Positions 53,979 to 64,000 of a stretch of DNA of 64,000 bases are shown piece after piece. The translations under genes and the position numbers were made by a program. The notes under the pieces were generated by a model that ran no database searches, was not told the DNA's origin, and was given only the letters and a program-made list of their open reading frames with translations. Every line of letters starts with the position of its first letter. Position 1 is the first letter of the stretch. Origin of the DNA: Rhizoclosmatium globosum (taxonomy: Eukaryota > Chytridiomycota > Chytridiomycetes > Chytridiales > Chytriomycetaceae); contig MCGO01000120.1 in the NCBI GenBank assembly GCA_002104985.1, forward strand, positions 1 to 64,000, read 5' to 3'.

Positions 53979-55454
53979 ATGTCACATCCAAATCAATACC
54001 CACTCTCAACACACATCCCACAAACCCCGTGCCTCGCAACAGCCATTGATTCCTTAACGAATCCTTCGCAATGCTCAATCCAATCCGCACTCACGTCTCT
54101 GTCCATCTCCCTAACCCTCTGCGAACTGCGCTCAGCCTCCCTCTCAATCCCACGTGCATGTCTAGACCCGAAAGTTGAGTTTCACGTTTGGTTTTAAAAA
54201 GTTCAGTGATAAGAGAGTGAGATTATTGGGTGTGTTGGGAAAGTTGAATTTAATTCCTGATATGACTGATGACTCCCCAACGGGTGGACTCCCCCCTTCA
54301 CGATAGACTCATTAATGAAAAAAACACGTAAACAGATGAACAAAGAACAAGACGAAAAGTCTCTCCACAAGTGCACATCCGCCCTAGCCCGTGCATCCAC
54401 ACAACACTGGACGTCCTACACAACAACCTCAAAGTAAAACCAAATTCCATCTCTCAAAAAAAAAAAAAAAAATCTTCCATGCACGCCCCTTTTTTTATTC
54501 TTCATACATTCAAAAAAACAGATACGTGAACCTTGTGTGCATGGACTTGGTGACGCTCTCACACGCGCGGAATCTGGTAGTGTACATGGACTCTGTGCGG
54601 ACTGTTGTTCGGGAGAGTCGGGATGTGAGTTGTGAAGTTGAGGAGCGTGTGAAACGGGTTTTGGCGGAAATGGAGAGGATGGAAGAAGAGGTGAGGAGGG
54701 GACGGGTTTGGTTTGGGGAGTGGGAGGTTGGTGTTCGGGGGAGGATTGAGGTGTTGGTGGAGAGTGTTTTTGAGGGGGTTACAGGTGGGGTGGGTGATCT
54801 TGCTGGTGAGTTGGTTAAGAGTCAAGGCAAGGTATTTGAAGTGATTAGGGAGCGGGATGTATTCATGGACGCGTTGATGGTAATTCGTCGATTTGTCGCG
54901 TCTCATCAATAACTCATTTATCTTAGACTGACACGACAACTTCGTTGCACAACCTTTCGAACTTGACTGCATCTATACTAGAAACAATGACCAGTGTCCA
55001 ACCACAAATCCAAGAACACATGGAAACAATCTCAAAAACTCTATCAACACTCTCTGATACATCAATACAACTCCAGACAACGCACGATTCTATTGTCTCG
55101 ATGTACGAGTATTATTCCACAACTCTTACGACTCTGTTAGTTCCAAGCACACGAGTACTATTCTCTTGCGGCGTGTCAATATTGGTTTTTCTTTTGGTAC
55201 GAATATTCAAGAGTCACAAAACAGCCATTCAAAGTGCAGGTGTGTTATCGATACTGAGTGTTGAATGGATGCAGTATGTAGGAATGCACGAGGATATTTC
55301 AGTATGTGTTGGATGCATGGTATTTGTGTGTGTGCTTGTTGTTGGTGTTGTTGGTTCGAAGCCAAAGAAGGTACCAATACGCACCTATTCGACCGAAACA
55401 GCCGTTGAATTCAAGAGACAACGAGTGACAGTACATCGAATTCCCACATTTTAA
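53979..55454 (+). CDS. KAR5: Kar5/Brambleberry/GEX1-type nuclear fusion protein
   Basis: Exons 53979-54173, 54336-54433, 54522-54879 and 54927-55454 join to 392 aa. The family's Cys-spaced N-terminal domain is recognisable: PCLATAIDSLT, NPSQCSIQS, SLTLCELRSASLSIPRAC, then KCTSALARASTQHWTSY, where Kar5 proteins have C..aLsRspQfWtSY, and VNLVCMDL. A long coiled coil follows (VEERVKRVLAEMERMEEEV; then ILETMTSVQPQIQEHMETISKTL). Two C-terminal hydrophobic regions (STRVLFSCGVSILVFLLVRIF and VCVGCMVFVCVLVVGVVG) would anchor it in the nuclear envelope/ER. Kar5 drives nuclear-membrane fusion after mating. No signal peptide is visible before MSHPNQY, so an upstream exon may be missing. Confidence 0.78.
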
Positions 55455-55517
55455 ACCTCTTTATTTATTTTGTCTGTTCAATTCACTTTCTCTGTGTCTC
55501 ACTTTGAACAAAGTCAA

Positions 55518-58095
55518 ATGACAACCAACCTAACCCAGTTGGTTGAACGAGCCCGCCAAATCGTATTTAAAGGCGGGCACATTCCGCTTGAATGCACAAC
55601 CAGCATCAACACCACCACCACTTCTTCAACAGCCTCGCACCTTCTCCTTCACCACAGCCAAACCCAGTCCATTCTCGAAGCCCTTCAAACCACCACCGCT
55701 TCCACTTTGTCGCATCAATTAAACGAATCGCCAAAAGAAGAAGAAGAAGAAGAAGAAGAAGAAGAAGACACCGACAATCTTCCTCTGTTTTCGCAGTCGT
55801 TGAACGTTGCCCGTGAAACCACCTTCTTCTTCAACGACAAATTAAAACAATCAACAAACCATTCGCAGGATCAAGTCAATCTTCCAAACGACTCGCTCGT
55901 CTTTTCGCAGGAAGATGTCTTTGCAAATGCACCGACTCCTCCTCGTTATCCTCAATCAACGGACACACTCTCCTCGAATACATCAACCGCAAAGTTAAAG
56001 GATCTAAGAAGTACTCAGGAAGCCAGTGATGCGAAGGAGGGCGTCGTTGATCCACACTCGAATCTTCCGGACACTGTTCAAATCCAAGAAAAGAAGGTGG
56101 AGGATGCTATGGATGTCGATACGGAAGATGAAGATCCTATAGACGTGGATGCTGTCGTCATTGAGCGAAAGGAAGTGGAAGATGGGGATGAGACTGAAGA
56201 TGAAGTCGATGGTGTTAGGATACCCGTGCCTTCTATGAATGGAGAGCCGCCTCCTTGTTCTGTCCTAGAGAAAAAGAGAGAAGAAGAGGAGGAGGTTGGG
56301 GAAGTTGTGGGTGTGGATGAGGAGGAGGAGGGCAAGTCTTCTCATGACTTGGCTGATACACTACTGAAACTCTCGGTGAAACCTTCTTTGATGGCGCAGC
56401 TGTCTCAAAAGAAGGCGCGGCTTGTTATTCAACGTTCGATGGATTTGGTGGAAGATGAGGAACTTGATGACGGGGGAGGGAAGGAAGAATCAGTGAAGGA
56501 GGTGATTGATGTAGACGCGATGGAGACTGATCCAATGGAGACTGAGACTGTACCAGTCACTGCATCAAAGAATGCGATTGAATTATCATCTGAAGCCTCA
56601 CCGTCGGAGTCGTCGAATCAGCCCAATATGTCTCTTGAATCTACAGCACCGCGAATATCCTCATCTGCGGATGGATCGAATGAAGTTGAAGACTATATAG
56701 GAGCTGTTGAAGTTGATGATGCTTTAGACGCGTCGATGAAAGATGTGTCTGAAAAAGGGGAACCCCTTGAGGAACACGATCCATCAGTCAATACATCGCC
56801 AGCACCAAAACCGACACCATCACCACCTCAATCTGTACCCCTTTCCAACTCCCAGCAACGTACAATAGCTATTCCCCGGATATCCTCCCTACCCCTCTCT
56901 CGTACGTCATCCACTCTTCCACTCTCCCAGCCTTCAATCCCCCATAAAACAAATACACCTAAGCCATCCCTGAATACCCCCTCTCAACACGAATCAGAAG
57001 ACGAAGACGCGGTTGGGTTCGATGATTCGCGTCCTGCCTCGCCTTCAGCCACGCAACCCCTTTCTCAATCGACGCAACCGTATCTTCAGAACTCTCAAAA
57101 GCGTGGGTCTGTTGAAAACGAGGAGGAGACGGAAGACGAGGCTGTTGGGTTTGATGATGAGTCACGGATAAGGACTGGAGTTGTTGGGTCTCTGGGAAAT
57201 GGGATCTCGTCGTCTTTGTCGAAACCGAATTTGGGGTTGATATCGGCAGTACCGCTTTTAAGTCGACGAATGAATCCGGGGGTTCAAGCTTCTCAGCCTT
57301 CTCAACTGTCTCAACCATCTATACATTCACGTCTTTCTGTTGGATCTTCCAAGTCTCAACCGTCTCAACCGTCACAGTCTTCTATACCGTTACAGTCTTC
57401 TACTCCTTCACAATCTCGTCACACACAGCCACCGATATCGACGCGTATTTATTCACATTCCCCGTTACTCCAATATCCACGTTCCTCGCAATCATCTACC
57501 AGTCAACCTCAGGCCCACAACTCTCAACCCTCCTCACAACCTTCCCGCTCAATACCCACCTCAACAACAGCAACATCCCAACCACGACCCAACTCTATTT
57601 ATACCCAACATCAGCAACATCAGCACTCGTATCAATCCCCAACCCGCTCGCACCCACAACGCCTCCAAAGCCCAACAACCTCTCCATCTCCACCCTCGAA
57701 ATTCATAAGCCGCTCATCGCGAACATCGAGTCCAAACATTCACCCCCCACCAACACATCCAACACTCCAAAAATCAACATCAACAGTATCCGCAACGACA
57801 TCGAAACGGAAAAGGTAAACCTCCCCCTCTCATACCCCTCTATTCCAAACCCCCTTTTAACCTCCCGTAATTCCACAGCTTCGCACTCCTATACGACTCA
57901 ATAGACGCAGACTGGGACGCCTCGCAAATCCCAACTACTACAGGTCCACATGCATCCGAGATTGAAAACGATGACGATGGACATGTCTTTTCGGATTCGG
58001 GGAGTAGTAGTGGAGAGGACGAGGATGTCGCGTTGGAAGCTATTAAGGAGTTTTTGGTGGAGGATGTTGATTTGTTTCAGGGTGTTGAGTTGTAA
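55518..58095 (+). CDS. Large acidic, Ser/Gln-rich disordered protein, unknown
   Basis: Exons 55518-57814 and 57879-58095 give 837 aa. The start ATG begins MTTNLTQLVERARQIVF. Apart from that short N-terminal helix, most of the protein is low complexity: a run of acidic residues from a GAA repeat (about 55737-55768), repeated DVDAM and DAVGFDDS blocks, then Ser/Gln/Pro repeats (QPSQLSQPS). The last exon encodes a conserved-looking tail (SFALLYDSIDADWDASQIP ... EIENDDDGHVFSDSGSSSGEDEDVALEAIKEFLVEDVDLFQG). KRKR before the splice could be a nuclear signal. I cannot assign a function. Confidence 0.7.
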
Positions 58096-58409
58096 TGGTT
58101 TTTTTTCTAATTGGGGTTATGGAGGGAAATATTTTAGGGGGGTTAGAGAGAGTGTGGTTTTTTTTTTAAAGGTCTTGTTTTTGATAAATCGTTAAGAATG
58201 AGTAAGCTACCTTCCTCTGATACAATCTTTTCATTTCTCTCCTTCGTTCACACGTTTAATTTACAAACCTGCGTTTAATCTCAACGAATTCCGGTATTCC
58301 CATTGTCAGTGTGTAGATTTGATCCAAGGTGGGGAATGTGTTTTTCCGCCTCTCGTTTTTCAACGATAAACATCCCGCTTCTGAATTATTCCGCGACAAC
58401 CTTTCGATC

Positions 58410-60157
58410 ATGGCGTCATCTTCCGTTGTGGCTGGTACACTCTATTCTTACATCACCAACCTTTCCTTGAGACTTTACTTATCTAAGTATACCCCAATAT
58501 AGACACCCTCAGGATGTTTTACGTTGTCAATCCATTTGACACTAGCTACAAGTCTCTTACCGAGGTCCCAAACGTTATCGCAAAAGCTCAGCCCATCTTC
58601 ATTGCCTTTCTGTTTCTAGAAATGGCAGCCGTTCTCCTGATTCACTTACATGCCAAGCTGCACGCCACCAAGTCAAAGAAACGTCTCCCACAGTTTCCGC
58701 GCTTAAACGATATGATTGGCTCGATTGGTTCAGGGGTTCTCCAACAGACATCTGACTTGTTGTTGAAAGAGTTTCAAATCACAATGTATGTTTGGTTGTA
58801 CAACCGGATTTGCCTTGTCCGATTTGACGAGCAGTGGGATCTTGTTGTTTGGGTATTGGCGTTTTTGGGTGTTGACCTGGCTTATTACTGGGCACATCGT
58901 GGATCACACGAATTAAACATTGGATGGGCTAGTCACGTCAGTTGAGTGTATTCCCCCTCTCTTCCCCACCCATACCCTTTTCCACATATCTCACCTTTCG
59001 CCTACACAGCACACCACAACAGTCAAGACTACAACCTTTCCACAGCCCTCCGCAAATCCACAACCCAAGTCCTCTTCACATCCTTCTTCTACCTCCCCCT
59101 CGCCCTCATAATCCCACCGCCATCCTTCGCATTCCACAACATGCTCAACCTCCTCTTCCAGTTCTGGATCCACACAGAAGTCATACCCCACCTCGGCCCC
59201 CTCGAATACATCATCAACACGCCAAGCTCCCACCGCGTGCATCACGGCCGGAACCCCTTCTGCATCGACAAGAACTACGCGGGCGTGCTGATTATCTGGG
59301 ATATCCTGTTTGGAACGTATCAGCAGGAGAAGGGGGACGTTGAACCCGTGGTGTATGGCGTTACACATAACATTCATACGTTTAACCCAATCACGATTCA
59401 ATTCCATCACCTCAAGAACGTTTTGACGGCTGTAGTAACGGCAAAGAATCCAAGGGAGGCTGTGAATCGGGTGTTTATGGGGCCGGGGTGGACACCTGAA
59501 CGGCCAGAGTTGCGGCTTGGGGATCCAAATGATATTCCACGGGTTCCGAATTTGATACAGGACCCGTCTGCGGATATTGGGTATTTTAATCCTGATTTGT
59601 TTGGGTTCAGTGCAGAGAAAGAACCCTTTGGTGCTGCGATTGTGACAGTGTACGTTTTGTTGAATTTCGCGGCGGTTGTGGTGTTTCAGATGGGTGTTCA
59701 GATGCGGAAGGATGTTTTGGGATGGCAAGGTATTTCGGTTGCGGTTGGGGTTTGTGTTTTGGTTTTATGTGGGATAGGCGAGTTGTTGGATGGAGAGATG
59801 AAGAAGGAACGGGTTCTGGTGTTTGCTGTTGGGCAGAGCGTTTGGTATTTGGTTGTCTGGCCTATGCTCGTTTCGTATTTTGATGGTTTTGGTGTTTTGG
59901 GGGATGGAATTTTGAGTGTGTTGGTTCGGTTTTATGTGCCGGGTGTGCTATGCGCGTTGTTTTGGGTTGTGGTGGGTCTCAAGGACCCTGAGTTTGGAAA
60001 TACGATGTCAATTTCGAAGGAGGGAAATGAAGCTGTACAATGGATGCGAGAATACTGTAGATTGGAATATATCTGCTTTGCTGCGGCGATTATGAGTGGA
60101 AGTTGGATTTGGGCGTTGTTCGGTCTCATCATGATTATCTATCTGTACAAGAAATAA
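58410..60157 (+). CDS. Alkylglycerol monooxygenase-like membrane fatty acid hydroxylase
   Basis: Exon 1 is 58410-58434 (MASSSVVA), exon 2 starts at 58503, and the last exon runs from about 59010 to 60157. It belongs to the membrane di-iron hydroxylase superfamily and looks closest to AGMO/TMEM195: DLAYYWAHRGSHE, then HHNSQDYNLSTALRKS, WIHTEVIPHLGPLEYIINTPSSHRVHHGRN, and YAGVLIIWDILFGTYQ. The His-box clusters needed for iron are present. Several C-terminal helices follow, as in AGMO. AGMO cleaves ether lipids using tetrahydrobiopterin. The second splice is ambiguous: GT donors at 58932 and 58937 leave either GWATHHNS or a frame change, so the HQVHH-type box may be read slightly wrongly here. 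Confidence 0.78.
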
Positions 60158-60440
60158 AATATATACCTCAACAATTTATGGATAGACGTTGTAGCGAAGT
60201 ATTTCATGGAGAACCTTCATGACGCTGCATTGATTGATTTCACAAAAACTCTCTTTGGAAGACCGAAGTCATCTCAGGTCGAAAGTTTACAGTTGTCTCT
60301 TAATGATGCTTCATTATGAATTGGCCGATGTGGATGATTGTATGTAGCAGAGAAAGTTCACGTAACTTAAATAATATTCAAAGTGAGGAGGTTAAAGTTA
60401 ATCATGATTTATTAAGAGATGTTGAAAACTGAATCAGGGT
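60158..60440. other. Convergent intergenic region
   Basis: 283 bp between two convergent genes; 3' ends only. Nothing else seen. Confidence 0.4.
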
Positions 60441-62034
60441 CTAAGTCTTAAAAACAAAGTCAAGTCTATCGCTTCCTTGGTGCGTCGTGTTGGCGTTGTA
60501 TTCAGCCTTATCATCGTCAGATTTGGCATTCCACACAGAAGCTCTTTGCTTATTAGTGCGAACGTACAAGAACTTTTGGTTCAACCAAAGCAGAATAGTA
60601 GCAGACACGAAACCAATCAAAATAAAGTTTCCAGTGTGGAAACGGGGAGCGTCGCTTGCTTGATAGATTTGTGAAGCGTACACGCCGTAAATATTTGCGA
60701 ATCCAATAATGAGACCTGTGGCAACTGTACGCTTTCCAATTGGCGCTGTATTCTCCGACATCCAAGCGATGTTGAGCGGGTGGACAGATGGAGCACCAGC
60801 AATCACGAAGGTAGCAAGGAACAAAACACCCTTTGATGAGTCGTCAGGCAAGAACTCGAGAAGCATTATTCCAGCCAAGAGCCAAGTGTTTGCAAAGACA
60901 CCGTGGAATCCACGTTCATTGTACTTGTCAGAATGCCAAGCCAAAGTTGTCATGGTGATGAATCCAAAGATTGCATTTGGCGCAGTCAAGGCATTGGAGA
61001 CGTAAACGTTGAATCCAAATGAGTTGATAATCGAAGGCATATACGTTCCAAATGGCGTCGCGTAAGTCAACCCAATGAGAGTAATGATCAAGTGGCCCCA
61101 AACGCGGTAGTCAACCAATGTTGCCCAGACGTCTTTCAAAGTAACTCTAGCCTCATATTGGAGCTTGAGCAAGTCGTCGCGAACAACACGTGTGACTGCA
61201 ATCCTTCCTTGACGTTCAGTAAGCCAACCACCAAAATTGAGGAATCCTTCCTTTGTGTGGTAAGGAGAGCGAGGAAGAACTTGCCAGAATGCAAACGCGG
61301 CCAAGACTGTGATGATTCCGTCGACAATAAAAAGCCAACGCCAACCGTTCAAGCCATTGACTCCCTCAAGTTGAAGCAAACCGGAAGCCATCAAACCAGA
61401 CACGGCGGAGGCAAGAGTTTGGACTCCCCAAAACCAAGAGAGTCGAGTTGCAAGTTCGTTTCTTTTGTAGTAAGATCCAAGGTAAACGAGAGTTGCAGGA
61501 ATCACACCTCCCTCAGTAAGCGCAATAAGAGCACGAATCAAGTAGTACTGACTTGCATCCTGAATAAAAGCGTGCCCAAGTGTCACCAGACCCCAAGAAA
61601 AGACCATGGCTGGAATAACACGGTGTGGACCGAAACGCTTGGCAAGAATCGATCCACAGAAGGCGGCAATGGAGAAGAGAACAGCATACATGGAAATGGA
61701 GTTGTTGATGATTGTGAGTGTGATTCCAATGTTTCGAGCCATGCCTCCAGAGATGGCGTTCGACAAATTAGTACGGTCCATGTTCAAGATGAAGGTTGAG
61801 AATAGAATCCATGGCATAAATCGAGTCTATTTTAGTGACTATGAATTAGATTTTGTTGTGAGATTGAATTGAAGTGAATGTACTCACATCAATCAAGCGG
61901 CGGACCCTGGCTTCTTCTTCTTCGGTGTACTCCAGAGATTCATCAAAACCTTCGACGCTAGTAGCGGCGAGGATGAGATCACTAGTTTGCGGCTCGAGAG
62001 CGTTTTTATCAGTGGGAATCACAATGTTAGACAT
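60441..62034 (-). CDS. MFS transporter, allantoate permease (anion:cation symporter) family
   Basis: Exons 62034-61888 and 61826-60441 give 510 aa. A 50-residue acidic cytosolic N-terminus (TEEEEARVRRLID) leads into twelve predicted helices. Family marks include MPWILFSTFILNMDRTNLSNA in helix 1, KRFGPHRVIPAMVFSWGLVT after helix 2, RALIALTEGGVIPATLVYLGSYYKRNELATRLSWFW, and NGWRWLFIVDGIITV. This is the fungal Dal5/Tna1-like group that imports carboxylates such as allantoate, nicotinate or pantothenate; the substrate cannot be read off. The protein is complete. The C-terminal tail is hydrophilic. Confidence 0.9.
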
Positions 62035-62285
62035 GGCAAGTTGTTTGGAAGTGGATTTGGAACGATAAGTGTGACTGCCCTTTATACCTCGCGGGCTAAT
62101 TGCACGTGTAGATACAGCTCCATTGCGCGACGTTTATAACAAGCTGACTGATAGAAATTCGCTGCACGGGTGTCAAAAATCAGTAATCAGGATCACAAAT
62201 CAGTGCAATTCTCAAAATTGATATATCTATGCTTATATTTCATTCTGCTTCAATCCAAAAAAAAAGGTAAAAAGGGAAGAATATG
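62035..62285. other. Intergenic
   Basis: About 250 bp upstream of the transporter and downstream of the coiled-coil gene; no feature supported. Confidence 0.4.
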
Positions 62286-63499
62286 TTACTCATAACGTGG
62301 CAAACCATCCGCCGACGCTTCAATTACATCTGGAGTCAATTCGGGATACAACAAACCCACAGCTCTTCCAACCTCTTTCTTGGTTGGCATATACGACCAA
62401 GCGCTTTCATTGTTTGAGCTTCCATTTTCAAAATCCGTTTTCAAGCTGACAAGGAAGCCCAAGTTCCGATGATCATATGCCAAAGCTTTAGCAACGTTCT
62501 GGGACTCAGACGCTAAAATGCCACAGGAATCAAAGATGGTCAAAACCAGTTTGGAACGAATGAATGCAACTTGATTAGACGCCTTGGTGAGAACGTCGTG
62601 CTGTATTGCAAGCTTTTGGCGGAGGCTCGCCAACTCATCCATCATAAACTATACAATGCTATTTAATCTTGCATATATAATTTTTTAAAGAACTTACCGT
62701 TTGGGCTCTGGAAAGAAGCGATAGGGTCACTTCCTCTGCATCCCAGCTGATTGAGGCCGAATTACAACTGCTGTTAGAGGATTATAGACCGCGGCAGCGT
62801 TTGTGAGAAGCTGGGGAAGCAACAGACTTGCACGTTCATGATTACCGATTTTATTTGGCTGTGTCGACAGTGCGTACGAGACTTGGCGAAATGCGCTTGC
62901 TGCTTTAAAGCAGGTATGTAAGATGGCGTAGTAGTCCGTCAAGGCTTGATCCAAGACTGAAGTATATAGCATTTCGTTGAGATCCTTTGAGATTAGCATG
63001 AATTTTGACACAACAAGGACCCAGTTTGCATGGATTTTCTTCTGGTTTGTGGCAGCATCCTGAAACTTCTTTAATGTGTTCTCGATACCCGCGACTTGTG
63101 TTTCCAAATTAGTTTGTTTTGCCTGAGTGGTGGCAATCCCTTGATCTCTTTTCGTAGTGGCCTCATTTCTTGCTCTCGACGAAAGGAATGTGAATCTTGA
63201 CAAGCGAGCTTTTCCATCAATTGCAACCTGGGATTCGCTCTTGGCTGTGCGCAAGTCTGATTTGAGGCTCATCACGATCGCTCGAGCTCGCGGATCCGGG
63301 TGATCTATTGCAAAAGATTGTGAGTTCATATGCTCCGACAGCTAGACAAGAATTGTAACCTGAGCGTTGTCTGCTCCGTCAAGTACTTTGCAGGTGAGAT
63401 CAACTGCATTAGTTCATTTAGATCATGTTCAATGATAGATTTGGACTATGATGTACCGTATTGGTGACAAAGCTGTTCGAGGGCCGACTGGCTGAGCAT
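62286..63499 (-). CDS. Coiled-coil protein, unknown, with possible frameshift
   Basis: Start at 63499 (MLSQSALEQLCHQYVDLTCKVLDGADNAQ after splicing 63457 to about 63408). Then a long helical part (MSLKSDLRTAKSESQVAIDGKARLS ... QVAGIENTLKKFQDAATNQKKIHANW), another helical block (SISWDAEEVTLSLLSRAQT) and, after a normal intron, MMDELASLRQKLAIQHDVL to the end at LPRYE. Heptad-like Leu spacing suggests coiled coils. One shift lies near 62772, where AATCC would have to be AATTCC to keep the reading frame, and the junction near 63305 is also unclear. No known domain recognised. Confidence 0.5.
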
Positions 63500-64000
63500 G
63501 AAGTGGTGTTTGGAGAGTGCTTTTTCAAAGCTGGTTTTTGGCGGACTCGCACTCAGGCTGGTGGCTCTGCCCTAACTTTTTGCCATCCTCGAAACCCTCA
63601 AAGTTGGGCAACCCTCATTTCCTGGTCCAAAGCATCAAGTGACCACAGAAAAAACAGGTCACTTGACAATGGAGATTTGGTAGGGTTAAACCGATGATCC
63701 TCGAGCTTACCAAAGTCCAATTTTCTACAACCTTTTCCTAAGCACCATTTGTAACGTTATTCCGTGATTAAGTCAATCGTACTTTGTAAAACCAACGGCC
63801 CTTACTTACAATAATTTATTTACAAATCTATTTACGCGTCAAACCAAATTAAAACGTTCTAAGAGCTGTTTCAAAATGTCTTTTGCCTTCAGTTGTTATA
63901 AGAACTCGTCATACATAAATACATAAATCCATTCCATTTCTCTTATCTCGGAACTTCCGAGATAAGCATCGGAACAATCGGAAAACGGAAACGTCGGAGG
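63500..64000. other. Right-hand intergenic region with a 25-bp perfect palindrome
   Basis: No gene supported. At 63942-63966 the sequence 'cttatctcggaa c ttccgagataag' is a perfect 12-bp inverted repeat around one base. It could be a binding site for a dimeric regulator of a gene beyond the edge. Confidence 0.5.

Noticed and set aside
54559..54972. 137-codon minus-strand frame
   Set aside because: Antisense shadow of the KAR5 coiled-coil exon, Pro/Asn/His-rich as expected from the opposite strand of Gly/Val/Arg/Glu codons.
55737..55768. GAA repeat as a possible unstable element
   Set aside because: It encodes an acidic run in a long open frame; no evidence of expansion.

Overview
This is eukaryotic nuclear DNA from a fungus. 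It has dense genes on both strands, many short spliceosomal introns (about 45-90 nt, GT...AG), a Ty3/gypsy chromovirus, a Kar5-type nuclear fusion protein and a fungal-type F-BAR/RhoGAP. Several families are unusual for Dikarya: an alkylglycerol-monooxygenase-like enzyme, a Skp1-type prolyl hydroxylase joined to a GT60 glycosyltransferase, and a CYP7/CYP8-like P450. I therefore infer an early-diverging, chytrid-like fungus with moderate confidence; no marker in the window proves the phylum.

Layout. 1-958: 5' part of an amidase. 1137-3511: two divergent SURF4/ERV29 cargo receptors. 3600-5960: duplicated debris, holding a tail fragment of the gene at 14.3-16.9 kb, one intact member (4317-5452) of an unrecognised family here called the CGHC family, and a deleted member. 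5960-14055: a complete-looking, recently inserted chromovirus with identical 706-bp LTRs, but no recognisable gag and an AP-endonuclease-like (EEP) domain between RNase H and integrase. 14323-17501: an SH3-tailed protein and a tail-anchored coiled-coil protein. 17938-21086: tandem AIG1-like GTPases, the first with an in-frame stop. 21219-28286: two convergent arrestin-domain genes enclosing two tandem copies of a tiny Cys-rich gene. 28405-34383: three decayed CGHC copies interspersed with two secreted GPI-type protein genes. 34810-41351: a MARK/Kin1-like kinase, a proline-rich protein and a sixth CGHC copy. 41377-46983: the hydroxylase-GT60 fusion, a P450 relic, a P450 and a MYND protein. 47046-55454: a HAM1-like protein, an F-BAR/RhoGAP/C2H2 protein and KAR5. 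55518-63499: a low-complexity acidic protein, an AGMO-like enzyme, an allantoate-permease-family transporter and a coiled-coil protein.

The window mixes conserved housekeeping genes with a very fluid part (about 3.6-6 kb and 17.9-45 kb) built of local tandem, inverted and segmental duplications in many stages of decay. Many reading frames between 28 and 45 kb are interrupted by single-base changes, several of them in short homopolymers, so each 'pseudogene' call there must allow for uncorrected assembly error. Exon coordinates were derived by hand from splice signals and frame continuity and may be off by a base in places.
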